Positions 52,557 through 60,981 of a stretch of DNA of 64,000 nucleotides are shown piece by piece. The translations under genes and the position numbers were made by a program. Position 1 is the first letter of the stretch, and the number at the start of each line of letters is the position of its first letter. The notes beneath the pieces were generated by a model. That model did not search any database and was not told where the DNA came from. It saw only the letters and a list, made by a program, of their open reading frames with translations. The stretch spans positions 1,535,722-1,599,721 of the forward strand of contig KE159598.1 in NCBI GenBank assembly GCA_000403275.2. The letters are read 5' to 3'. Origin of the DNA: Lachnospiraceae bacterium 28-4. GTDB lineage: Bacteria > Bacillota > Clostridia > Lachnospirales > Lachnospiraceae.

Positions 52557-53678
52557 CTATCGGAACTGTCTCCTCACGATTTTTATAATACGTTCCATAT
52601 CTTCTTTTGTATTTTTAATATCGCTTGGCAGGCAAAGTCCTCTGTTAAATATATCTTCACTTACGCTCATGCCGTCCTCTACCTGAATAAAATCGTATTC
52701 TTCAAATACAGGTTGCAAATGCATCGGCTTCCATATTGGTCTTGTTTCAATATTCTCAGCTTCTAAGGCATCCATAACCTGCGTAGGTGTCACATCGCTG
52801 TCAGAGGAAATCGTCATACAGGAAAGCCAGTTATTATCAATACCTTCCCTATTTAATGGATTCATTTCTATCTCTTCTATATCCGAAAAGGCTTCTTTAT
52901 ACGCTTTATAAATTTCGTGTTTCTTCTGTATATGCTCCTCGATATGCTGCATTTGGCCGCATCCGATCCCGGCAACAACATTTGACATCCTATAATTATA
53001 ACCAATCGTAGAATGCTGATAATGTCTGGCAGGATCACGAGCCTGTCTGGATAAAAACCGGGCTTTCTCTACGTCCTTTTCCTGCCGGGCAACAAGAATA
53101 CCTCCACCTGAAGTTGTGATAATCTTGTTTCCGTTAAATGAGTAAATTCCATAATTCCCGAAAGTACCTGTCATTTTCCCTTTATATGTCGTACCTAACG
53201 ATTCAGCCGCATCCTCAATCAAGGGAACATTATGTTCCTTACAAAGAGCGCATATTTCATCCATATTCGCTGATGTGCCGTACAAATGCACTGCCATGAC
53301 CGCCTTCGGGTGGGGATATTTTTCAAACGCTTTCCTTAATGCCGCTGCATCCATATTCCAAGTATCACGTTCTGAGTCGATAAAAACAGGAGTTGCCTTC
53401 TCGTATCTTACCGGATTAACGCTTGCCGCAAAGGTCAGGGAGGGTACAAATACAATATCATTCTCCTTAACCCCTGCCAAGATAACCGAAAGATGCAGCG
53501 CCGCCGTTCCAGAAGAAAGTGCTGCTGAGGAAGATGCACCCACATAAGCAGCCACTCTATTCTCAAATTCATCTACATTCGGTCCTAACGGCGAAATCCA
53601 GTTTGTTTCAAATGCTTTCTGAATATACTGCTGCTCCTCCGTATGCATGGTAGGAGTCGCTAAAAGAATTTTCTTCAT
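52557..53678 (-). CDS. DegT/DnrJ/EryC1-family aminotransferase
   Basis: 373-residue PLP enzyme that transfers an amino group to nucleotide-linked keto-sugars. Features: ETNWISPLGPNVDEFE, AALSSGTAALHLSV, the PLP Asp region IEDAAESLGTTYKGK, the catalytic Lys in YSFNGNKIITTSGGG, and GYNYRMSN. Its usual partners (sugar nucleotide dehydratase, acetyltransferase, glycosyltransferase) are absent, so it is an orphan here. The start at 53678 follows GGAAAAG; the frame opens at 53717. Confidence 0.9.
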   Translation of the reverse strand: MKKILLATPTMHTEEQQYIQKAFETNWISPLGPNVDEFENRVAAYVGASSSAALSSGTAALHLSVILAGVKENDIVFVPSLTFAASVNPVRYEKATPVFIDSERDTWNMDAAALRKAFEKYPHPKAVMAVHLYGTSANMDEICALCKEHNVPLIEDAAESLGTTYKGKMTGTFGNYGIYSFNGNKIITTSGGGILVARQEKDVEKARFLSRQARDPARHYQHSTIGYNYRMSNVVAGIGCGQMQHIEEHIQKKHEIYKAYKEAFSDIEEIEMNPLNREGIDNNWLSCMTISSDSDVTPTQVMDALEAENIETRPIWKPMHLQPVFEEYDFIQVEDGMSVSEDIFNRGLCLPSDIKNTKEDMERIIKIVRRQFR

Positions 53679-53710
53679 CTCTTTACTTTTCCTTTCCAAA
53701 TAAACAAATT

Positions 53711-53989
53711 TTAACATCCTAAATTCACAATTCGGAAAATGATATCTTCCCCAAATTCAAAGGGCTTGCATAAAATAGGCGTTGTAAACGTATTATCTAT
53801 AATCAGAGGAACACCATGTTTATGCGCAATAGCAGCAAATCGTTCTATATCCAAAACTGTCAAGGCGGGATTCACAATCGTTTCTCCGAATACTGCCTTT
53901 GTGTTTAACGCCAGTATATTTCCCGGTCCCGGCGTAAAAGCATTGATAACAGAATAGATAAAAAAATTACCTAATACATAACCCGGCAT
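53711..53989 (-). pseudogene. Chimera of a LysE-type exporter start and a MetY-type enzyme segment
   Basis: The first about 30 residues ([22 protein letters not shown]) are the N terminus of a LysE/RhtB amino-acid exporter behind a good AGGAGG. They are followed in frame by about 55 residues of O-acetylhomoserine sulfhydrylase ([31 protein letters not shown]). The rest of both genes is missing. A deletion has joined two formerly neighbouring genes. Product is not expected to function. Confidence 0.85.
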
Positions 53990-54088
53990 TTTTTGCCTCC
54001 TTTCCGTTTCTATATCTTAGCACGGAACGTCATGTAATAGGTAATATCTGTTTTATATGCTGTTACATAGGGTGAGCCTATGTTTTAT

Positions 54089-54988
54089 TTATGTCTGGTA
54101 CTGTTTCAAAGCCTCAACATAAATCTCTCCTAATTCCGACAGTTCTTTATCCTTGTTCAGTATATACCCAATATGCATCACCTCATCTTCCTTCAGAGGG
54201 ATAGAAACAATAGAATCCCCTTGCAGATATTTCGGAAAAATACCACTTGAGATTGTATATCCATCCAATCCGACCATCAGATTTACAATCGCTGCTCGAT
54301 CACTGACCTTAATGCTTCTTTCAACAGGTTCGTTGCTGAAAAGCTCCTCCGAATAATTGGAAGATTCATAGGTTCCCTGCACAAAGCTAAGTCTGGGATA
54401 TGGTTTCAGATCATCCAGTCTGACAGATGCGCATTTTGCCAACGGGTGGTCTTTACTTATAAAAATATGAGGCGTTGCAGTAAACAATTCAAAAAAATTC
54501 AAATTGTATTCTTCAAACAGCTTTCTCAGCACATTTTCATTGCTGTTGCAAAGATACAGGATTCCCAAATCACTAAACCTGTTCCGTACATCTTCCACAA
54601 TCTGGTGCGTCTGCGTTTCATTCAGGATAAACTCAAACCGTTCCTGCCCGAAATGTTGTATCAATTCCACAAACGCATTTGTTGTAAAGGTGTAGTGCTG
54701 CGTGGAAACACAAAATCTCTGTTTTGCGGGCTTTTTATCAATATATTTTGATTCCAGAAGTTCCATCTGCTGAACTACCTGCCTTGCATATCCCAAAAAT
54801 TCCATGCCTTCCTTTGTCAGTGCTACTCCTGCCCGGCAGCGGCTGAAAATTGTTATTCCAGATTCCTTTTCTACTTCCTTTATTGCGCCGGAAAGACTTG
54901 GCTGAGAAATATACAGTTCTTTTGCCGCTTCTGTAATAGAACCTCTTTCCGCAACGATTATCATATATTTTAATTGTTGTAGTGTCAT
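54089..54988 (-). CDS. LysR-family transcriptional regulator
   Basis: 299 residues: helix-turn-helix LKYMIIVAERGSITEAAKELYISQPSLSGAIKEVEKE and a two-lobed ligand-binding domain. GGAGGG precedes the ATG at 54988; the frame opens at 55051. It lies upstream of, and on the same strand as, the LysE/MetY chimera and may have controlled those genes before they decayed. Confidence 0.92.
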   Translation of the reverse strand: MTLQQLKYMIIVAERGSITEAAKELYISQPSLSGAIKEVEKESGITIFSRCRAGVALTKEGMEFLGYARQVVQQMELLESKYIDKKPAKQRFCVSTQHYTFTTNAFVELIQHFGQERFEFILNETQTHQIVEDVRNRFSDLGILYLCNSNENVLRKLFEEYNLNFFELFTATPHIFISKDHPLAKCASVRLDDLKPYPRLSFVQGTYESSNYSEELFSNEPVERSIKVSDRAAIVNLMVGLDGYTISSGIFPKYLQGDSIVSIPLKEDEVMHIGYILNKDKELSELGEIYVEALKQYQT

Positions 54989-55197
54989 ATACCCTCCAAT
55001 CCAGCATTCAAAATGCTTTATCCCATTATGTTCCACACTTAATTTTACCATTCTTTGGGAACAGTCATAAGCAATTTTTCAAAGAACTTCCAATATCTTA
55101 CATCATCTTCCTCCGCGTATTTTTTCACACGGGAAATATGCAAGCTGTGTCACACAGAATTAAAAAATAAATAATCTCTCGGAATCCTGAGTGATTA

Positions 55198-55255
55198 TTA
55201 AGTTTTTGCTGGGTTTGAATATATAAAATTTCCTAACATGATTTTCTCCTCCTTG
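55198..55255 (-). pseudogene. N-terminal scrap of an iron-containing alcohol dehydrogenase
   Basis: A strong ribosome site (AAGGAGG) at about 55248-55254 and an ATG at 55239 are followed by only 13 codons (MLGNFIYSNPAKT) and TAA. MLGNF-YSNP-K is the typical beginning of butanol/iron alcohol dehydrogenases, whose remaining about 370 residues are absent. The rest of 55052-55280 holds no gene; a 27-codon tail-like frame near 55040-55125 could be another scrap. Confidence 0.6.
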
Positions 55256-55281
55256 CTTCTTTATCTCCTCTGATCCGAACT

Positions 55282-56037
55282 TTACCTCAGACTGTTATAT
55301 GTTCCATCGTCTACCGCTTCCAGCCACTCATTGGAACCGTTCTCACCAGGAACTTCAACCGCCAGATGCGAAAACCAGCTATCTTTTGCCGCACCGTGCC
55401 AGTGCTTTACACCGACCGGGATATTGACAACATCTCCGGGGCTGAGTTCCTGTGCCTCTTTTCCTTCTTCCTGGTAATACCCACGCCCTGCAACACAGAC
55501 CAGAATCTGCCCGCCGCCTTTATCCGCATGGTGGATATGCCAGTTGTTGCGGCATCCCGGCTCAAATGTCACATTGAAAATCCCAACCTGTGATGTGGAA
55601 AGCGGGGCAAGGAAACTTCGTCCGGTAAAATACTGTGCAAAGCCATCATTAGGCTTTCCGATAGGAAACACCATCTTGGCCGCATGGGCAGCTTTTGCAT
55701 CTCCACCCGCAGTCTCATCTTTCCATACATCCTTTGCCAGACCAAACACCGCCCAACCCTTCGGCCATCCTGCATAAAAAGCGGCATGGGTGATGATTGC
55801 TGCGGCTTCCGCTTTCGTCACGCCATGTGCCTTTGCATTTTCCAGATGGTAAAGCAGCGAAGAATCCGTAATACCAGAAGACATCAGCGCCACCATCGTT
55901 ACAATGCAGCGTGTTTTCAGGTCAATATCCTGATTGTTCCAGTTTTCCCCGAACAATACATCGTCATTATAGTGCGCAAATTCCGGTGCGAAGTCGCCTA
56001 ACTGCATCTTTCCTGCTGTCTGTATGATTTTCTCCAT
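55282..56037 (-). CDS. Carboxymuconolactone decarboxylase-like domain fused to a cupin
   Basis: 251 residues. The N-terminal CMD/AhpD-like helical domain (DLKTRCIVTMVALMSSGITDSSLLYHLENAKAHGVTKAEAAAIITHAAFYAGWP in pieces) precedes a cupin with metal-type ligands (NNWHIHHADKGGGQILVCVAGRGYYQEEG, GDVVNIPVGVKHWHGA). Reaction unknown. Such fusions often accompany flavodoxins, aldo/keto reductases and LysR regulators in Clostridia, as here. It follows the broken aldo/keto reductase gene by 19 bp. Confidence 0.9.
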   Translation of the reverse strand: MEKIIQTAGKMQLGDFAPEFAHYNDDVLFGENWNNQDIDLKTRCIVTMVALMSSGITDSSLLYHLENAKAHGVTKAEAAAIITHAAFYAGWPKGWAVFGLAKDVWKDETAGGDAKAAHAAKMVFPIGKPNDGFAQYFTGRSFLAPLSTSQVGIFNVTFEPGCRNNWHIHHADKGGGQILVCVAGRGYYQEEGKEAQELSPGDVVNIPVGVKHWHGAAKDSWFSHLAVEVPGENGSNEWLEAVDDGTYNSLR

Positions 56038-56056
56038 TGTCTTATCCTCCTGTCAT

Positions 56057-56832
56057 TTATACCACATTTCCTGCTTTTTGTTTGCCGTTCTGTGCCATAA
56101 CGCCCGCAAGGGCATGGGGAACATACAGTTCCTCCATAATCTCCTCCATCGAGGTATGGTAATCCCACATATGGCAGATGTAGAGATCGATATAATCCAT
56201 GCCAAGATTTTCAAGGCTCTTATTCAGGTAATTTTCAATGTGCTGCTGCCCGCTGACCCCGGAATCAATTTCTTCCTGTGTACGCGGGGTAAACTTTGTG
56301 GCAATCACATATTCATCACGCTTTGCAAAATCCCGGAGCGCTTTCCCAACAAACTGCTCACTGGTTCCATTCTGATAGGCAATCGCCGTATCATAAAAAT
56401 TGATGCCAAGCTCCAGACCATGCTTTATAATTTCCCTTGTCCGGCTTTCTGTATGCTTCGCAGATCCGCAGGTTCATCAATACAATGTATAAATCCGAAA
56501 TCAATATAATCGGTCTGCAGCGCCTTCATCTGCCAGTCAACAGAACGCTTGACAGTATCCAAATTTGTTGTCCATCCATAAGCTCCTGTTTCATAGTTCG
56601 CACCAAAATGAATCTGAAAATATACCTTATCCCGCCTACTCTTTATCGCACGCCCATAGGCCGCAAAAGGCTTTGCTTCCGACGATGCCATATCAAAAAA
56701 GTTAATGCCGTTCTCAATGGCTGTATCCACGATTTTCTCAATTTCCTCTTCGCTTGAAGCCTGAATAGAACTGGTGCCAATCCCCAAAACACTGATCTGC
56801 TCCGCACCTTTCGGCAATTTACGGTATTGCAT
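56057..56832 (-). pseudogene. Aldo/keto reductase pseudogene made from two genes
   Basis: From 56832 (GGAGG well placed) it codes for the first about 135 residues of one aldo/keto reductase (YRKLPKGAEQISVLGIGTSS, NGINFFDMASSEAK). It then jumps, with a frame change near 56445, into a second reductase (HGLELGINFYDTAIAYQNGTSE, VIATKFTPRTQEE, LENLGMDYIDLYICHM). After MEEIMEEL the sequence switches again to an unrelated tail. Two NADPH-binding barrels have been fused by deletion; neither is complete. Confidence 0.85.
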
Positions 56833-56845
56833 GAATTTCTCCTCC

Positions 56846-57252
56846 CTAATATCCGATTTCTTCCAGCCAGTTATTGATTGTTTCCTGACATTCCGGGATG
56901 TCATTCCGGTACACCCCCAACACATTGGTTTCTATTTCACTGTCCGGCAGTACCGCAGAAATATCCTTCACACTGGATGCCAGTCCACCCGTTCCGTGGG
57001 AACAGAACAGCACCACCTTTTTGCCACTGAGATCATTTTCCTCCAAAAAAGAAAACACAGCCATCGGCACACTGTACCACCAGAAATCCCATCTTCTGTG
57101 ACAGGCTTCGTTTCTGTAACGTTTTCCAAAGAGGGCGGCACAGACGGCATAGCAGTATTCCCGGATTCCTGAGAACCGCACCCGGCAAGAGAAAGCGCCA
57201 TCACAATCGCCCCAAAACCGGTCATCCATTTTCTCACAGGCTTTCTACCCAT
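56846..57252 (-). pseudogene. Lipoprotein-flavodoxin gene with internal deletion
   Basis: The first 60 codons give a lipoprotein signal (lipobox LAGC after a hydrophobic stretch) and linker. The frame is then broken, and from about 57095 the other frame encodes the second half of a flavodoxin (WWYSVPMAVFSFLEENDLSGKKVVLFCSHG). About 100 residues including the FMN phosphate loop are missing. An intact relative is at 60203-60922. The start overlaps the upstream flavodoxin gene. Confidence 0.85.
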
Positions 57253-57710
57253 GCCTTCAGTTCTGCTTGTGTCACCACGCCGTTCAGCATTTTTCCTTCC
57301 AGTAAAATCGCACCAGGGCAGCTCGGCGCAAGTTTGTCATTTGTATTCCCCATCCCGCTTCCGCCGGAAGTGGCAAAGGTTACAATCGTTTTACCCGAAA
57401 AATCATAACTTTCCAAAAATGTGTTGATGATTTTCGGCGCGACATACCACCAGATGGGGAAACCGACAAACACCACTTCGTACTGCTCCATATCTTCCAT
57501 TTTCCCGGCAATCACAGGGCGGGATGCGGGATCATTCATTTCCATACTGCTGCGGCTTTTCTTATCCATCCAGTCAAGATCTTCCCTGCTGTAAGGAATC
57601 TCAGGCTTAATCTCATACAAGTCTGCGCCTGCCGCCTCTGACAGCTTCCATGCTGCTTTGGCCGTCACACCGCTTGCTGAAAAATATGCTACTAACATTT
57701 TTTTGCTCAT
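57234..57710 (-). CDS. Flavodoxin-like FMN protein
   Basis: 158-residue cytoplasmic flavodoxin-like electron carrier or reductase: phosphate loop YFSASGVTAKAA, IWWYVAPKIINTFLESYDFSGKTIVTFATSGGSGMG, and a C-terminal helix. GGAGG precedes the ATG at 57710. It lies 19 bp downstream of the MATE gene and before the broken lipoprotein-flavodoxin, within the redox island. Partner not identified. Confidence 0.92.
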   Translation of the reverse strand: MSKKMLVAYFSASGVTAKAAWKLSEAAGADLYEIKPEIPYSREDLDWMDKKSRSSMEMNDPASRPVIAGKMEDMEQYEVVFVGFPIWWYVAPKIINTFLESYDFSGKTIVTFATSGGSGMGNTNDKLAPSCPGAILLEGKMLNGVVTQAELKAWVESL

Positions 57711-57729
57711 TACAATTACCTCCATAATT

Positions 57730-59076
57730 TTATGATTTGATCACCTGAAAAGTTTTCCACTTTCCGGTTCTTTCCCTCCAAATAAACAGAACAGCCCTGA
57801 CCACCCAGTCACACACCATGGCAAGGGCAATCCCGATCACACCCATCTGCAGGGTAATCCCCAGCAGATACGACAAAAACAGACGCACCGCAACCGTAGA
57901 AACAACTGACACATACATGGTAAATTTCACGTCCCCTGCTGCACGAAGTCCGTTGCTGAGCGCCCCGGAAAAAGGATAGAAGGCAGCATTGAACACATTA
58001 TGGATCAGCACCAGCCAGACTACCAGCCGTTTTGTTTCCGGCGACAGCGAATAAAAATGCAGAAACACCGGGGTTAGAATAAAGATCAAAAGGTTCCATA
58101 CCGCCGAAACGAAAAGCGTCAGCTTTGTAAGTCTCTTAAAGTGATATTCTGCCGCTTCGGTATTTCCGGTTCCCATGCACTGCCCGATCACAGTAATGAA
58201 CACCGGCCCCATGGCGACACCGGCCAAAGCTGCCAGCGACCAGATACTCTGTGCCACACCGTTTGCGGCAATCTGATAAGTTCCGAACAATGCCACGATA
58301 CTGCTCAGCGCTACCTTGACAAGCTGGAAGATACCGTTTTCTACCCCATTTGGTACAGCCACATTCAGAATACTTTTCATCAAACTGCCATGCCAGCTAA
58401 AAATCCACTTTCCCCTATACACCACCCCGTTCTTTTCCCGAAAGCAAAGAAAGGTGATGGCCGATGCGGAAAAAACACGGGCAAGGAAGGACGGCCATGC
58501 AACACCGGCTACCCCGGCGCGAAAAACAAAAACACCGATCACATTGCCAATAACATTGATCACATTGGACACTACTGAGAGATACATCGTCACATTTGTC
58601 TTTCCAAGACTGCGATAAACAGCCGCCCCTGCATTGTAAACGGCAAGCGCCGGATAGGAATAGGCTGAAATTCTCATGTATATCATACATGCCTCCATGA
58701 CCGGCTGCTCCACTTTTCCAAACAGCAGACACAGCATCGCTTCATTCCCAAGCAGAACCGCCGCCCCAAGCAGTACGGAAAAACCAAAAGAGAACATCAA
58801 AAGCTGGCTTGCGGACTCTCCCGCAAGGTCTGTATCCTGTCTGCCTATATACTGGCTGATCACAATAGCCCCTCCGGAAGCAAGTGCTGTAAACAGGTAA
58901 ATAAATATGGTATTGAACTGATTGACCAGGGACACCCCGGATACCGCTGATTCCCCGGCATAACTGATAACCAGCGTATCCGCAAGCCCTACAAACATCA
59001 CCAAAAGCTGCTCTAAAAACAGGGGTACAATCATTTTTTTCAGTTCCTGATTAGAAAACAAATCATTCCCGCCCAT
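57730..59076 (-). CDS. MATE-family efflux transporter
   Basis: About 448 residues, twelve membrane segments; third MATE protein in the window. Features: LFLEQLLVMFVGLADTLVISYAG, SGGAIVISQYIGRQDTDLA-type motif in the first half, and TVIGQCMGTGNTEAAEYHFKRLTKL in the second. AAGGA lies seven bases before the ATG at 59076; the frame opens at 59103 inside the previous gene. Embedded in the redox/flavodoxin run, so it may export a compound made or reduced by these proteins. Confidence 0.9.
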   Translation of the reverse strand: MGGNDLFSNQELKKMIVPLFLEQLLVMFVGLADTLVISYAGESAVSGVSLVNQFNTIFIYLFTALASGGAIVISQYIGRQDTDLAGESASQLLMFSFGFSVLLGAAVLLGNEAMLCLLFGKVEQPVMEACMIYMRISAYSYPALAVYNAGAAVYRSLGKTNVTMYLSVVSNVINVIGNVIGVFVFRAGVAGVAWPSFLARVFSASAITFLCFREKNGVVYRGKWIFSWHGSLMKSILNVAVPNGVENGIFQLVKVALSSIVALFGTYQIAANGVAQSIWSLAALAGVAMGPVFITVIGQCMGTGNTEAAEYHFKRLTKLTLFVSAVWNLLIFILTPVFLHFYSLSPETKRLVVWLVLIHNVFNAAFYPFSGALSNGLRAAGDVKFTMYVSVVSTVAVRLFLSYLLGITLQMGVIGIALAMVCDWVVRAVLFIWRERTGKWKTFQVIKS

Positions 59077-59099
59077 TTGCTTTTCCTTTTTCAAAAGAG

Positions 59100-59441
59100 T
59101 CATCTCCTGCCTATTCTATCATACCATTTGCCCTCTACTGTATGCTGCGTCTCATCTCCCGAGCGCCAATTTTCTGTCTCCGGGCTGCCCATCTGAAAAG
59201 TGCCGCCCGGAATCAGCACAAAATTCTCTGCAATGTTCTCCAGTGTTTTTATTTCCTTTGTTTCACTATTGTCAGCAATACCTGCTGTTCCGATATCCTT
59301 TGTATTTACCATGTTTTCTGCCCACTCTGATGTGCTTCCCGTTTGAGAACCCGTATTCTGTTCCATTTCTGTTTTCCTACATGCGCACAGCATAAAGAGC
59401 ATAGCGACTGTCAAAGCAGCGAATGCACGGATTCTTTTCAT
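59100..59441 (-). pseudogene. Truncated lipoprotein of the formylglycine-generating-enzyme fold
   Basis: 113 residues: a lipoprotein signal (LFMLCAC), a Ser/Thr/Glu-rich linker, then the very start of an FGE/SUMF1-type domain (FVLIPGGTFQMGSPETENWRSGDETQHTV). The domain should continue for about 200 residues, but here it ends within ten. Probably a deletion product; a secreted short lipoprotein might still be made. Starts 4 bp inside the DUF4405 gene end. Confidence 0.7.
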
Positions 59442-60160
59442 CGTGAGCCTCCTTCTTTCTCTTCATTTTTCTGCACAGAGTTTTTTGATGTGGGAATACT
59501 TGCGATTCCCTTCGATATATAACAGGCAGCAAAAACCCAAAAGCCCATCATTGCAATATATTCCACAAATACAGCCTCCGCACTCTGCTCAAAATCAAAA
59601 AACACAAACTGCTGCTTAAGGAACATATAAGAAAAAATATCCTTTCTGCCAAAGAGATACAGCCCGTACATGGCAAGCAAGGCTGCCATCACTCGTAAAA
59701 TCCATGTAACAGCCTGTGGTTTTTCCCTGCTGCCTGTCAATTTCCGGCACATTCCCAAAATCATGCTCCAATGAAGCCCTAAATGCACACTCATCAGCAC
59801 AAATCCCCAATAGGAGGCCGCCAAATGCATCATTCTTGCCGTTGCCATCGGACCATGGATAGAAAGCGCCGCAAATACATGGCGCGACATCACGATCCCA
59901 CTGAATCCCAGGCACAACATTGTAATCATGACACCGAAATTAACGATAGTCTGTATGATACGAGGCAGCCTGTATTTTCCTTTGAATAAATTACCATACC
60001 ATTTCATATTCAGGATATTATGCAGCAGGAACAGCAGAAGCTCCCCTGCACCAAACCACTCATGCAGTTCCTGCCCGGTAATCTGATATGCCATTAACAG
60101 GAGAAGCAGCACCGTCATCAATAAATCGATTCCTGTTTTTATTTTCATTTTTGTCTGCAT
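59438..60160 (-). CDS. DUF4405 membrane protein (cytochrome b-like)
   Basis: 240 residues, five or six hydrophobic segments with conserved histidines in the first four (FLLHNILNMKWYGN, FSGIVMSRHVFAAL, MMHLAASYWGFVLMSVHLGLHW). That pattern suggests haem binding in the membrane, as in DUF4405 proteins. It may pass electrons between the membrane and the flavodoxin lipoproteins nearby. Start at 60160 after GGGGG. Confidence 0.85.
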   Translation of the reverse strand: MQTKMKIKTGIDLLMTVLLLLLMAYQITGQELHEWFGAGELLLFLLHNILNMKWYGNLFKGKYRLPRIIQTIVNFGVMITMLCLGFSGIVMSRHVFAALSIHGPMATARMMHLAASYWGFVLMSVHLGLHWSMILGMCRKLTGSREKPQAVTWILRVMAALLAMYGLYLFGRKDIFSYMFLKQQFVFFDFEQSAEAVFVEYIAMMGFWVFAACYISKGIASIPTSKNSVQKNEEKEGGSR

Positions 60161-60202
60161 AAGTCGCCCCCTCCAGAACAGAATCCGTTTGCCGCCCCCA
60201 AA

Positions 60203-60922
60203 TCATTCTCCAAAATCCAATCCAAGACCGTTTACCCATTCCATAACCGTATCCTGCGAATCGCTGCCATTCAATCGCTTTCCCGGAAGCCAGTCTGCTC
60301 CATCTGTGAGCTGCTCCAAATTTGTTGCGGAAGAACCCACGCCACTGCCGCCGGAAGTGCAGAATGGAACAATCGTCTTTCCTGAAAAATCATAGCTCTC
60401 CACGAAAGTACTGACAATCCTCGGTGCCTCCCCCCACCAGATCGGATATCCAATGAACACAATATCATACTGTTCCATATCTTCCACTGAACCGGTAATA
60501 GCAGGACGGGCATCCGGATCATTCATTTCAATTGTGGTACGGCTGTTATTGTCATTATAATTCAAGTCTGCATCCGTATATGGTTCTTCCGGAACAATTT
60601 CGTAAATATCCCCATTTAATCCGTTTGCGATATGCTCTGCTATTCCTTGCGTTGTATTGGTAGCGGAAAAATAAGTCACCAGCACCTTTGTTGCCTGTTC
60701 TTCCAGAATATCCGGATTCTCCGATTCGTTCGTCTGTCCTTCAGAAGTGTCCGTGTTTTCTGCATTGGCGCTGTTTTCTACAGGTTCCTCACTATTTACA
60801 GTGCCTGCCGTCTGCTTCTCTTCCGTAGACGGCTGCCTGGTCTGGCTTGCAGAGTTTCCACAAGCTGCCAGACTCAAAATCATCAACAGAGAAATTAAAA
60901 CAGTAATCACTTTTTTCATCAT
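60203..60922 (-). CDS. Lipoprotein-anchored flavodoxin
   Basis: 239 residues: signal peptide with lipobox (LSLAACG), an acidic Thr/Ser/Glu-rich linker (about 25-80), then a flavodoxin domain (VLVTYFSATNTTQGIAEHIANGL, IWWGEAPRIVSTFVESYDFSGKTIVPFCTSGGSGVG). It should be anchored outside the membrane and carry FMN. GGAGG precedes the ATG at 60922. It lies 42 bp upstream of the DUF4405 gene; the two may form an extracytoplasmic electron route. Acts as template for recognising the broken relatives on both sides. Confidence 0.92.
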   Translation of the reverse strand: MMKKVITVLISLLMILSLAACGNSASQTRQPSTEEKQTAGTVNSEEPVENSANAENTDTSEGQTNESENPDILEEQATKVLVTYFSATNTTQGIAEHIANGLNGDIYEIVPEEPYTDADLNYNDNNSRTTIEMNDPDARPAITGSVEDMEQYDIVFIGYPIWWGEAPRIVSTFVESYDFSGKTIVPFCTSGGSGVGSSATNLEQLTDGADWLPGKRLNGSDSQDTVMEWVNGLGLDFGE

Positions 60923-60981
60923 AAATACCTCCAATTTTTTATTAGCATAATCCCACTCTCTAAATATGTGGGCGCTGCTTT

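Noticed and set aside
55040-55125. Tail-like 27-codon frame (VKKYAEEDDVRYWKFF) as a gene
   Set aside because: It has protein-like composition but is closed upstream by a stop and has no ribosome site; at best another remnant.
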